DNA from: Isoetes taiwanensis
Lineage: Eukaryota > Streptophyta > Lycopodiopsida > Isoetales > Isoetaceae
Assembly (NCBI GenBank): GCA_021234155.1
Contig: JAJEKV010000011.1
Location: 21,592,677 to 21,656,676, forward strand
Length of the DNA stretch: 64,000 nucleotides
Direction of reading: 5' to 3'
This document shows positions 25,418 to 39,702 of this stretch, piece by piece. The translations under genes were made by a program, and so were the position numbers. How positions within the stretch are numbered: position 1 is the first letter of the stretch; every line of letters begins with the position of its first letter. The notes below the pieces were generated by a model. It saw nothing but the letters and a program-made list of their open reading frames with translations. It was not told the origin of the DNA and searched no databases.

Positions 25418-25440
25418 CCCCCAACTCCACGCTTGGACCC
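25418..25440 (-). repeat. Right terminal inverted repeat of the DNA transposon
   Basis: The perfect inverted copy of 3104-3126, followed by the AGTA target duplication at 25441-25444. The start of the Cys-rich minus-strand ORF (25363) is only about 55 bp inside it. Confidence 0.8.
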
Positions 25441-25444
25441 AGTA

Positions 25445-27810
25445 GTGAACTCCACTCCCAGGTGTTTATATATCTCTACTACATCCACATTACAACCTTG
25501 ATAAGTAAGTCCATTCCAGTATTTTGGCAAAAAATATTGACTGCATTCAGATGCTATTAAATCTTGCTCAGGTGTAAGTTAAGAGATCCAGAATATCTGT
25601 ATATATCAAATACTAGATGATATAGTGAACTAAGTGGTTCCCACCACCTCTATGATGAGCAAGCCAATCCTCAAGCTGATCAATGTATAGTCAAAATAAC
25701 ATGAGAGAGTGGGCACCCTTGTTGTACTCCGACACTATCTAGCTTGATGGTGGCATTCTAGCTGAGCATGTTGTATATAGTTTGTATACCGCATTTTGCA
25801 ATACCTTGGAGACTCCTAATTACATTTATCTTTCCCAGCTTTTTCCTAGGTACCACATCGAAAGCCTTTGTAAAACTTACAAAGCATCAATATATATCTT
25901 ACCATTTATTTCTGTTGTTCTCTATGAAGGCTTGCAACATCAAAATTTAATCAATTGTGGAGTGTCTGGGCCTGAACGATCCATGTGTAAGGGCATGTAC
26001 CTTTGTGTCCTCTACCCATGCCGTCAATTGTTGCTTAAGAATTTCGGACAGCAATTTTGCTAGCAATGAGCTGACCAAGATTTTTTGATAGTTGGCGGGG
26101 CAATGATTATCATCTGCCTTATGTATTGGAACCACTCTACTGGCCGTCCATTGAGAGGGAAAGCCTTCTTGAAGTCCCCTATTAAAGAGTAACCAAGATA
26201 TGGATAAATTGTAGTCCTGTCCACTTTAAAACGTATGCCTGCATGCCATCTAAGTCTGCAGCCTTGGCATTTGCGAGACGTTGCAAGTTTTTAGTGACAT
26301 CTGCCTATGTTATAACCAATGTTAGGCCTGTCATGAACCTACCTATCCGTTTTGATGCATCATTTCGAGCCCCAATGGGATTATAAAGTTGCAGCAACTA
26401 CTGCATCTACTGTTTTGATGTTCCCCATAGGTTGCACAGGTTTTTAATACTCTTCTCCAAAATGTTTGGGGGTGACGATCAAGGAGATAGAACATTTCTT
26501 ATTTATGCTCCACAATCATATTGTGCCTTTTTGCCTTTGAGGAATGCTCTGTATTGTTTGATCGCATGTGACCTAAATTACTTGCCTGAGCCAGAGTTTA
26601 AGGTCCTTAACTCAGCATCAAACCACTTGTTTCGAAGGAAGGTAACCGAAAACGACAACCTCCTTATACACCTCTTGCAAAACATTGCTCTGTACCACGT
26701 AGAAGGGTGATGACCAGAATGTTCTGTTCTTCCAAACTAGAAGGCTGCAATATTCCCAATAACTCTCATGTTAACAACTCGGCATAAGATTATAGTTGGT
26801 CATAATCCAAACCAGGGATAGGTTCAATACTCCATACGTTTTATACACAATACGAATTATGCGTATGATACGACACAAATTTGCCATATAATACGTAAAA
26901 AATACGACACAAAATAATTCAGCGTCAGAAGATTTTCGCGTACGCAAAAAAAACTAAAGTGCATACACGAAAGTTTTTTTGCATACACGAAACAATGAAA
27001 ACCGCGTACGCGAAAAAAAAACTTTGCATACACGCTTTATATTATTTCACGTATGCAAAACAACTTTCGCATATGCGAAACAGTAAAAACCATGTACGCG
27101 AAAAGGCGGAAAAAAAAAAATTCCACGTACAAATTTGAAATTTGAATTTCTCGTACGCAGTTTTCACTAAAGCGCGAAATAGTATAAAGCGCGTACACGG
27201 AAAAAAAAAATTTGCCTTTTTGCGTACGGGGTTTTCACTGTTTCGCGTACGCGAAATAACCGCGTACTTTAGGTAATCACGTATGCGAGATTCAAATTTC
27301 AAATTTGTGCCGCGGTTTTATTAAATCCGCATACGCGAAAGTTTTTTCACGTTGCGTACGCGGTTTAGACGGTTTCGCATACGCGAAATTATTTTTTTCC
27401 GGCCGGCGAGAGAAAAATACGTGAAATATGTTCTAAACAATAAAATACGTTTTTTTTTACTTTATACGTCGAAATTTTTAATTTTGTACTTACAGAACCT
27501 ATCCCTGATCCAAACAAAACTGAGGCATGTGAGAAGCTAGCTTGGCATTGATTCCACATAGGTTGTCAGTCTGTCTCAAAGAAGAGGTTTGATAGTCCGA
27601 ATATACCTCTTCATCTCTACTAGTTCTTCCCATCTGAAGACGCGCCACAAGTACATAATCTACAATGATCGATCTATCCCCCTGATTGTCATTGTACGAG
27701 ATCATTGTAGATAAGCAAATCAAAGATGTTACACATCTGAAGCACCTACCTTTTGAATAGCATGAGTGGATTGTCTCTGTCTTTCGATGTATGTGGCCAA
27801 AAATCTTCAA
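25445..27810 (-). pseudogene. LINE ORF2 relic: endonuclease and reverse transcriptase (right part of a split element)
   Basis: Minus-strand translation gives, in order: an endonuclease end at 27810-27516 (IIVDYVLVARL, then YSDYQ, like the IDYVL...SDHRP block); a linker at 26700-26430 with NKWFDAEL and QYRAFLKGKKAQY; reverse-transcriptase boxes at 26135-25947 (PIHKADDNHCPANYQKI, then LLAKLLSEIL and GSFRPRHSTID); and SVGVQQGCPLSHVIL at about 25700-25750. The YADD box was not found. Stops and frame changes are many. A hAT MITE splits the endonuclease from the linker, and the large DNA transposon cuts the relic at 25445. Its C-terminal part reappears at 3103-2330. Confidence 0.65.
26813..27507. 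mobile_element. Non-autonomous hAT-type element (MITE)
   Basis: The terminal inverted repeats CAGGGATAGGTTC (26813-26825) and GAACCTATCCCTG (27495-27507) match perfectly. Both sides are flanked by an exact 8-bp duplication ATCCAAAC (26805-26812 and 27508-27515). An 8-bp duplication with CAGGG-type ends is diagnostic of the hAT superfamily. It is 695 bp with no transposase. The interior (about 26830-27470) is built from many short words such as CGTACGCGAAA, GCATACACGAAA and their complements. Removing it and one duplication rejoins the LINE relic. Confidence 0.93.
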
Positions 27811-27819
27811 CTATATGAA

Positions 27820-29350
27820 GCTCCAATATGTCCTCGGCTAGAGGGTTGAATTTTGTCAATTATTCTATTCATGTGCGTGCAATACATACCCCAAGTGCCT
27901 GTGCTACTGGATATGCAAGTTTGTCATTTAGCTTTACCCTTTCCATTTTGTCCTTTATCAATGTTGTTATTGCGTTAACTATGTTGTCAATGGTGCTGCA
28001 TTAACTATGTTGTCGCATTGCTTCTAGTATATACCTTGTGGTGCACTAGCACTAACATGTTTCAAAGGATTGGTCGCATGACATCATCTGTAACTATAGG
28101 TTGGATGATGTCAATAGACAATCTTGGATCTCGGTTTAATACCTAGGTGCCATCTCATCAAAGCCTAGATTGTGTCACATGGCATTAAGCTACAAAACTT
28201 GAAACGCAATCTTAGTTGAACTTAGAATCAAGGTTCAAGGCCTTATTAACTTACAGTAACGATGAAGTAACCCTTCCAAATCGCCAAAACAACCTTAAAT
28301 CTTTGTGGTTTATGCTCCAACGTGCTAAACAATCTTTCATGTTCCAATATAACACATTACAACCTCACATGTTAATACCCCACTTTGTGAACAATCTCAA
28401 AGTGGGGTATATGGTTTGACTCTCACTTTTGAAGTATGTTTTTATGGGTTGGCCCGCACATGCATTCCCTATATGCGACTTCATACAACCCTTAAATATG
28501 AGTTTGGCTATACACTTGATTTTAACTTTGTGTGTGAGTTTCACTTTGGAATTGACTTTAACATTTTGGAAATGATTTTTGAATGGTAGATCCATACAGT
28601 ATTTGACTTTCACTTTCTTTTTTACTTTTATTTTAGAGTTTCATCCTACTTTTGGTGATGATCTTTTGCAATTGAGTTGACATAGTCCTTACATATGATT
28701 TTCTTTGTGCTTAACTTTCCATTTGAACTTGAGTTTTGCTTTTGCAATTAATTTTAATGGGTTGCGCCAGCACTCGATTATCTAGATTCCTAATGAGATA
28801 GAGTCCCTTGCAAAATCTTAATGAATCGAGCTCATGCTATATTCTAAGATGATACATATATAGTGAAAAGGGGGATGATTTATTTTCTAATTTGACTTCT
28901 CTAGTCATATGCTCTTTTGAGTAATAAGACAAACATTCAAGTTGGAAATCATATGTGGATCTGGGTGGTCATTTTACATCACTATAATGAAGCTTCGATT
29001 TTGGATCACACTAAGGAAAGATGTGATTCTTTGCTGATCGATTTTAATGTAATTCGTAAATAATAATTTAGACATCTCAATTGTGTCTTGGTTTTCGATG
29101 GGGAAATTAAACCTGCAAGTCCAATCTACAAATCCAAGATATGTGTTGTACATTATATCAGGAAAAATTCATAGTGGATCTATTTCTTTAATGGAAATCG
29201 ACTTTAAATAAACCCTTAGTATGTTTGAGCCAATGGTGTGATCTTTGATCCCACACCTTTCTCTCTTTTGTTTGATTTGTTATAACCATTAAGTTTATCA
29301 ACACACCCAATTATTCAATTTCCTCTTTTAATTAATCGTTTTGGTTGTGG
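27820..29350. other. No gene recognised; T-rich low-complexity DNA
   Basis: About 28420-28760 is rich in TTTGACTTT/ACTTTCACTTT-like words. About 27960-28060 resembles 1100-1210, so both may be copies of one old repeat. ORFs are below 90 codons with no resemblance to known proteins. Confidence 0.45.
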
Positions 29351-29367
29351 CAACACCATTTGCTTGA

Positions 29368-29778
29368 TTGGTCAACAATTGCTGCTTCATGTATATCCTG
29401 GTGCTTGGCCGCTCGTACGGCAGCAAGCCTTGCATCTGTGCGTGGCTTGGTTGGTGTGGTTGATTTGGAAGCGGCGGCGGTTGTGGATCTTTCAGGGGAT
29501 TCAGCAGCCTGCAGCCTCTCTGATTCCTCGACTCAGGTACAAGCTATTTCAAAGCTTTTTGGTGTTCCTGGGATTAGTAGAGCGGAAGTTTTCCATTTGG
29601 CGGGACTTCTTGGGTGTGGTAGATGGTGATGGCCAGTTTGTACAGCAGTAGAGTTGCAGTTGTTGTGGAGTGTCGAGGTATCACTGTCTCTTTGGGGCAG
29701 TTCTCCTTCCTCCTCACTTGCTTTGTAACATTATCATTCTTTTAATATATTGCTGACACAGTTCTTCAAAAAAAAAAA
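29368..29778 (+). mobile_element. 5'-truncated LINE copy with poly(A) tail
   Basis: A roughly 410-bp insert ends in a poly(A) run (29768-29778) and is flanked by the 15-bp duplication ACACCATTTGCTTGA (29353-29367 and 29779-29793). Reading plus from about 29364, the protein contains VAWLVWLIWKRRRLWIFQG, like the W-rich end of plant L1 ORF2 proteins, then a stop at about 29651 and a short 3' untranslated region. This is the usual product of target-primed reverse transcription that stopped early. The 3' end differs from that of the LINE at 42285-46157, so it is a different subfamily. Confidence 0.82.
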
Positions 29779-30229
29779 ACACCATTTGCTTGAACATGCA
29801 ATTTAAGCCTCAGAAGGGTATCACAAGTCGAAGACATTAAGAATAATGTGTTGCAAGAGAAAATATAAACAGAAAATGTAGGTTTCAAAACATGTTATCT
29901 GGGCCAACATATGTAGCCCCTAGAAAATGTTTATACACATTTGAAAATAAAACAATTTCATTCAAATTGATCTATGGCACAATCATAAAAGTAGAGGGGA
30001 ATGATGGGCATAATAACAAATGGTGGAGCCCAAGCGTTGATAAAGCTATCTTACCAATTACCAATTTGTTGTTGTGATTCTTACAAACACGTGAGACTAG
30101 AATATCTATTATATATTGGTAATGACATTCAAGTTGCGAGAATCATGAGATGGTACGAGAGTTTCTAATTTGAAAAGTCATGGGCCATTTGCTAGTCCAA
30201 AATACCTAGCGTAATATATGCAGATTCAA

Positions 30230-31257
30230 TGCTTATATGATTGGATTACGATAATGTTCTAATTATTTTGTTTGGTATTTGGGGAGGGTATCTCATCAAT
30301 GGTTGGGTCTAGATTTTGGGGGCGTATGTATGCAAAACCGTACTCAGAGTGTATTTTTTGTGTGATTTGAGCTGCTTGTTGGCCAGTCAAAAGCAGCATT
30401 CCAAAATAGGATAAGGAGCGTGCATTTTTTTTTTGTGCTTTGTGTGCATGGTCTGAGAATGGAAGGATAAGGAGGGATGCCTCTTTCTTTGTTTGGCAGG
30501 GGTGCCAACGGATCCGGCAAGCTCTATTGAAAGGGAATAGAGTTCATCTTTTTACTGTGTAGAAGAAGAAAATGCTCCTTGATGGAGAAATCGGAGGGCT
30601 CTGATGAGGGCAGAATCCCAATAAGGAGGTTCAGATTTGGCTGAGGTTCGAATCCTCCAGCCCTGGTATCAGCAGTTGTGTCTGTTTGTTGATTGTTCTA
30701 CGGTTTGTTCTTGGGCGGTTCAAAATCTTGCAGTGAGCGCAGACCTAGTCAGGGCAGCAGCAGTAGACGATTCTTGGTGATTCCGGCTGGGTTGCTAAGG
30801 TCTTCATATCAATGGGACTGGGTTGCTAAGGTCTTCATATCAATGGAACTAGCATGGTGGATTCAAAAATGCAGGTGTGCGGATTGCAGGCGATTCAGAT
30901 CTAGCACAGGCGAACACTCAACTCTGCCATTCAAACTCAGAGTTCTAGGCTATGGTTTATAGTAGCTGTTCACAGGCCGGAAGCCTTTTGGGAGAGCGAA
31001 GATGGTTTGAGCAACAGGCCGGAAGCCTTTAGGAAAAAGGTGCTATGGTTTATATTCTGGCAGGGTGTTCATTTGGACCATAGGATTTGTCATTGGTTTC
31101 TTCTGGCAGAGCGTTCATATCCGTGGATCTGGAACAATCCTGCGAATATGCTGGGAATCGACGGCTGACAATCAACCTTACCAAAAAACCGATAAAGAAA
31201 GAAAAATAATGAAATAACATGAATCCATATATTTTTGCTTATATGATTGGATTACGA
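30230..31257. repeat. One-kb segment bounded by 22-bp direct repeats
   Basis: The same 22 bp (starting TGCTTATATGATTGG) occurs at 30230-30251 and 31236-31257. Inside are a perfect-core tandem duplication at 30787-30848 (31-bp unit) and a tRNA-like stretch at about 30592-30662. That stretch has a B box GGTTCGAATCC and pairing ends GGGCT/AGCCC. Two GGCCGGAAGCCTTT copies lie near 30977 and 31018. No poly(A) or inverted ends were seen, so it could be an insertion with a long target duplication or simply a duplication. Confidence 0.5.
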
Positions 31258-32640
31258 GTATATGAATTTGCATGTTTCCATAACTATGTTCATATATGTG
31301 CTAGGGCATAAGAAACCAAACATTGACTTTAATCTTACATCTTTTCTAATTAGCTTGTTTGTGCTATTGGTTCGGTAATTGGCATCTCTTAGTGCTTAGC
31401 TTTTGGTGCCCTAAAATTTATGTTCGCAATGCCTCATAGTAAATTCCATTGCTTGCATTCGAAGATAACAAAAAGGGAAGGTAAATTCCATTGCTTGCGT
31501 TTGAACATAATAGCAGAGAAAATCTTCACGGAACATTGGAGAATCTAATAGAGTCAAAGAGAACAAATTATTGCTAAGGAAATTTCGGGGAATATTAGAC
31601 AATTCAGCACACCACCTTTGCTTTCAAATAATCTAACAAAATCTTCATGGAATCTCAACGAATATCTAGGAATCTGAAAGTAATCTTAAATGTAATCTAG
31701 GAATCTGAAAGATTTCTTAAGAGAACTCTATAATTTTCAGCGCAGCAGGCTAAGGTTTTGGATGGTCATTTTATGAACAAGGGAGGAGTTGAGGGGTGGA
31801 AAAAGCCGTGAGGAAATGTTGGTGGAGGGGGAGATAAGAGGGATTTTTGGAGGGTACATTATGTAGATTCAGTGGCAATGTAGATGGTAGATGATGCTTT
31901 GGATTTGGAATTGGAGGCAGAGTAGCCAGAAGAAATGGAAAGAGGAAATAGGCGAGAGAAGGACCACAAGAGAGTTCCTTATCATCATACTCTTTATAGA
32001 ATCTTAATGAATATAAATCTAAAAGTTTATTGATGCAATACACAATCGGTCTCATACCTTAAATAATAAGGGACTCGTCTAAGAATATAGAAAATAGCTA
32101 TACCATTCAAACAGGACCTGCTACAGCCAGTTATCTGCGCAGCTAGGTACCTTCGTGCCATCGCGGGATTAAGCTGCAATGCCACCACTGCTGCAGCATG
32201 GTTGTGCCATTGCCAGATTAAGCAGTTGCAGATCTTAAAACCTCATTGTTTTCAAAATGCTAGCAGGAGGTCAAGCTATTGGTCTCCTATATCCAGCAGG
32301 GCATGTTTCGAACTGTACACTAAAGACTTCTTCCATTTCAACGACAGAGTAACATCAAGCATTAGCACATCCAAAAAAGCATGTTCACTATTTGTAACCA
32401 TTCAGACATTAACTTTGCCCCTCATGCTTGTTTATAGGCAGAAAGGAGCAAAGTCCAAATAGAATACAGTTTAAAACCACAACGACGCCAATCTCTATTA
32501 AATCAAAAGCCCAATAAAGAGTGTAAAATCTGGAATACATAAACTTAAAACAGACACAAAAGCTAAAACATATAATTATATGACCATATATATCGCATAC
32601 TTATATCCTAAAAAGTCTTCAAAACTTCAACCCAAAACTG
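31258..32640. other. No gene recognised downstream of PABP
   Basis: AT-rich sequence with a short imperfect repeat around 31438-31500 (AAATTCCATTGCTTGC twice). The last few hundred bases before 32652 presumably hold the PABP 3' untranslated region, with candidate AATAAA signals on the minus strand. No coding frame is credible. Confidence 0.4.
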
Positions 32641-32651
32641 CTTGTATAATG

Positions 32652-35950
<3,299 letters not shown>

Positions 35951-36446
35951 AGGTCACCAACAACCCTATTAGGGTTTTCATGCCAAATTTATTCCCACAC
36001 AACCAAACGAGGCAAAATGCACGTTCTTTCGTGTCCAATGGATTATATTCTAGTTTTTTTATTTCTTCCTAACTGTGTCCATTCATGCTTACATCTGGGC
36101 CTCTTCTAGCCATGGAGATGCTCATCAAGGAGTCATGCTTGTAGGTGGGTTCTTCAGCGTGTCAAATTCATGCTTTATGTGGCCCAAAAAGCATCTCTAA
36201 GCTCCACGATCTCATGCATGTAGATGGTACAATTAACATTCTAAAAATTAACATTCTAGAACTTTGCAGTAAGAAACTTCCCCACAAGTTCCCTTACAAT
36301 GTCCTCACGTCTTGGTGAGATATGATTAAGATAAATGGGTGTGCATTTCTAGCGTAAGAGTAATGAAAAATAAATCGTGATAGCTATACAAAACTTCACT
36401 AATGTCATTTAAGAGTATGCACTACTCTAGATGCATCATTAAACTA

Positions 36447-36542
36447 CCCCATCAAGGGTTCCAAATAGAGCATGTTTTCCTCGCGCTTTCTAGCCCCCAT
36501 CAAAGGTTCCAAATAGAGCATGTTCTCCTCGCGCTTTCTAGC
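36447..36542. repeat. 48-bp tandem duplication
   Basis: Two nearly identical copies (36447-36494, 36495-36542) carry GGTTCCAAATAGAGCATGTT and CTCGCGCTTTCTAG. No gene is assigned. Confidence 0.7.
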
Positions 36543-36638
36543 ACCTTCTTTCTTTATGTAACGTTCCTAACTGACATGCCCTTAACCAACTAGGCAAAAC
36601 TGTCTAGATGTTTATGAGTAGTCGCTTCTACCCATTTA

Positions 36639-38320
36639 TGTCGGCGTCTCGGGAACGCCCCACGGGCATATTCATGGATCGAATACTTGAGCGGTCAACC
36701 TTGGGCCTGTGACAGGGTTTTGAGCACACGGTGTTTGGAAGGAGGAGGCAATTTTTGCATGCTTTAATAGTGCACAGCTAGAATAGCATTAATAATCATG
36801 TCAAACAAAGCATCTAGCCAAAGGTTTTTTTTTCTGTTAAGTTTCTTTTCAAGGCTCGATTAGTATTTTCTTGGACCAAACCCCTTCATTCCGTCTCAAT
36901 TTTCACCAATCGCGCTTACGTGACCAGCTGGTGGGTCCTCCTTCCTCCAACTCTTCCCAAATCGATTTGGGGCATAATTGGAGGTAGGGACCTAATTTGG
37001 ACACTATTCTTAGCAAGTTTCCCTTGGCCAATTGATTTGGGTCAGATGGCACTCCCTAATTAGCTGACTTTTATTAATTAATACATTAATTAGCCTAATT
37101 AGGTTATTTAACTTGCTAACGATTTAGCATAGCTAATAAAAGCCCCTTTTAGGTTAACCCCTAATGACCCATAAGGGTCTACCTATACCCCGGTGACCTG
37201 TCATAATATGTATACGTATACCGTATAAATACATGGAACGTCACAGGAACACTGTGGGCTAGGCCTAATAGCTTTCCATTGAGTGTGGGCAAGGTATGGG
37301 CTCGACACCTCTTGGGTGATGCGTCACCTTCAATGGGGTTGAAGTCGTAGACGAGCAGTGGCTCTCTAGCCCGCCTGTAACTAGCAAGCATCTTCTGGAG
37401 GGGAGTGATCTCCTCCTGTCTCATTGGGAACTGGAGAGATGTCACCTAGGAGTAGTCCCTTTGGCTATGCACTCGGCAGGCTACGTCAGGCTCCAAGATT
37501 TATCAGCCTATCTGCAAAGTATGCACAGGAGGGCGGAGAAATGGACTACCCAATGACCATGTTCTATGCCAGCCAAGTCCATTATTAGGAACTACGTCTG
37601 CTTTGACCTTTGGAGACTCGAGCTATCGGTCGATCCCCTTGAGTTTGAGCCTTGAGTAGGATTCCCCTTATGTTGATGTTACTAATGTTATTGCTATAAA
37701 TGCTATGTTATGGTGAGCCACCCTTCGAGGTGGATATATATTATTTGATGCTATATGCTCATGTTTGATGTGCTTCCGCAGCTAGATAGGTCCCGAGAGA
37801 GACGAGATGAATGACACGTCCATTATTCTCCTTCAGGTTGCTGACCATCGAGGGTCTGATGATAAGTGGACGGCGTCATAGCAGCAAGCTTGCTCTGTCA
37901 GGAGGGATGAACTCCATTTCTATACGATCGGGGCATCATATACGAGGAGGGGATGTCATAGGAACATTACATTTGGTATTAGAGCAAGGCTCGAGTTCGA
38001 GTCTCCATGAGGGCAAGTATGACCCGAAATACCGTTGGACAATAGTTCATGACTTGGTCTTGGGCACCATAAGATGGTATGGTCTATGGTTTGTGATGCG
38101 CGAGGACGAGCATAGTTCTAGTGGGAGAGATTGTAACAGACCCATGGGAGATCGCTCGAGTGGATTTTGGTGTCGCTTTCCCGAGACATCGGCATAAATG
38201 GGTAGAAGCGACTATTCATAAACATCTAGACGGTTTTGCCCAGTTGGCTAAGGGCATGTCGGTTAACTGTGATGAGCCTGCCGAGTTGACCCTCCTGGCA
38301 ACTCGAAATCTTGTCTAACT
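36639..38320 (+). mobile_element. LTR retrotransposon fragment related to the 3.3-14.6 kb element
   Basis: About 37190-37971 matches the LTRs of the first element in order. Shared words include GGGCTCGACA, GGCTATG, TGCAAAGT, CACAGGAGGG, CACCCTTCGAGGTGGATATATAT and GGGCATC. It ends ACATTACA and is followed two bases later by a primer-binding site. The 5' boundary is a guess: TGTCGGCG at 36639 would make the LTR about 1.33 kb. After the primer site only about 350 bp of leader-like sequence can be followed. No second LTR is seen in the window, so it is a truncated or diverged copy. Confidence 0.6.
37974..37985 (+). other. Primer-binding site of the second LTR element
   Basis: TGGTATTAGAGC follows the LTR end (37971) by two bases and matches the tRNA-iMet-type site at 11 of 12 positions. 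Confidence 0.75.
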
Positions 38321-39656
38321 TTAGGGTAGATTTAAAAGATATAAAAACTTTACTGAAACTATTGTATTGGTGAAGAATTTAATCTTCCATTTTGCGACTA
38401 GAAATGATCCATTCTTATAACTTCCATTATCCATCAAAGAGTACAAAATCCAAATGATGCACTATCCACAATACTCTCAATATATAGGTATAAACAACTG
38501 CTAAGCAAGATAAACAAAAGCTTTAACCCTGGAATTCAACCACAATTCCCAGCTACATTGCCACCATCAACCTGATCACTGCCTTGCGGATTAACTGCAC
38601 ATGCACTCAATGGGATCAGTCCCTGTGACTAAGTGGGAATCTGTGGCTGCCACTGCAGTCATGGAAATACTCTGGAAATCTCGGATAAAAAGGACATAAG
38701 TACAAGAAAAGACAGAAGATCCTATGTGAGTATAGTGCTAGACAATGACAACGTAATTAATCAAATACAAAACATGAGCATCAGAAGCAAAGAACATAGT
38801 CAAAGTACTAAACCATCATGACACATAGCTCTGGGACAATGGGATCTAGCCTATATACAGGCCGTGTTAGCAGAAACATGCGCCAGCTCACATTCTGGGC
38901 CCTGTAGCGGGAGTGACGGGGTGATCCTCGTATGTACATACCCTTCCTAGCCCACGTCTGGCGCTGAAGGACCTCTTACCTTGGAATCACAAGGGTTGAC
39001 GTGCATCCCCTTCCCTATGATGCCACGCTCGGTGTCACAAAGCACAAGAACAGCACAGAGAAACACACATGAACACGAGCATGCCGGAGCAACCTATGCC
39101 ACCGAACCTAGAAGCCCGACCCCGGAGGATCCAAGAGACATCAAAATACCAAGACATGTGATGTAATACCAAAGACCAACACATGTGATATTCATTACAT
39201 TATGTAATATATAGATGCCTAAAAGATCAATTATCGATGATGCCCATGATCCCAATCGCAATCTGGCCATGTCGCAGTAGCTTGTCCATAAGCAAAAGCT
39301 TACCCTTCATAAGGAATACCAAGCACCAACCACTCCCCCCATAAGGATTGCAATTTCATATTAGCTTCTATTAAATCCATTAGCCATGATTGCCAAGGTT
39401 ATTCATGCATCCAATACTATGTCGAGGTAGCAAACTCGGTGATGAAAATTATGATCACAATCCTACACGTCGAGAAAGTCACAAGCCTGGCTGTCATATT
39501 GATGTAGATCCAACACCCATGCACTTCATCTGTTACGCAACACTGCTCCATGCCATAGCCGTACTCAAAAGTCCCAATAAGCTTCCTATGACTCCCTTGG
39601 CCAAACTACTCAATCCCATATCATGCCTTACCTTCAAAAGTTCCATCTTAATAGTT

Positions 39657-39702
39657 ACTAGTAACGGGTGCCCGGCGTTGCCGGGCATAGGTACTAGTCA
39701 AG
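39657..39702. mobile_element. Candidate Helitron 3' terminus (hairpin plus CTAG)
   Basis: TGCCCGGC, GTT, GCCGGGCA forms a tight GC-rich hairpin. On the plus strand it is followed by TAGGTACTAG then T; on the minus strand by CCCGTTACTAG then T. Helitrons end with a short GC hairpin and CTRR, inserted before T. The near-symmetry leaves the orientation open, and no matching TC start or Rep/helicase gene was found. Confidence 0.4.

Larger units (their letters stand above)
3104..25440. mobile_element. Large DNA transposon with 23-bp terminal inverted repeats, interrupted by an LTR retrotransposon
   Basis: The 23 bases at 3104-3126 (starting GGGTCCAAGCGTGG) are the exact reverse complement of 25418-25440. 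The match continues inward with few differences for about 36 bp. AGTA flanks both ends directly (3100-3103 and 25441-25444), a 4-bp target-site duplication. Without the 11.2-kb LTR element inside it, the transposon is about 11.1 kb. It carries a coiled-coil/RING gene reading inward from the left end (3221-16990, plus), a DDE/D-like transposase (18467-21818, minus) and a Cys-rich ORF reading inward from the right end (24668-25363, minus). The outside flanks read as parts of one LINE, which independently supports both boundaries. Four-bp duplications are known for Sola, Ginger and some Academ elements, but the superfamily is not settled here. Its genes are broken, so this copy is dead. Confidence 0.78.

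Noticed and set aside
3104-25440. Assignment of the DNA transposon to a specific superfamily such as Sola
   Set aside because: The 4-bp duplication fits, but the transposase motifs were recalled rather than searched, and Ginger or Academ are not excluded.
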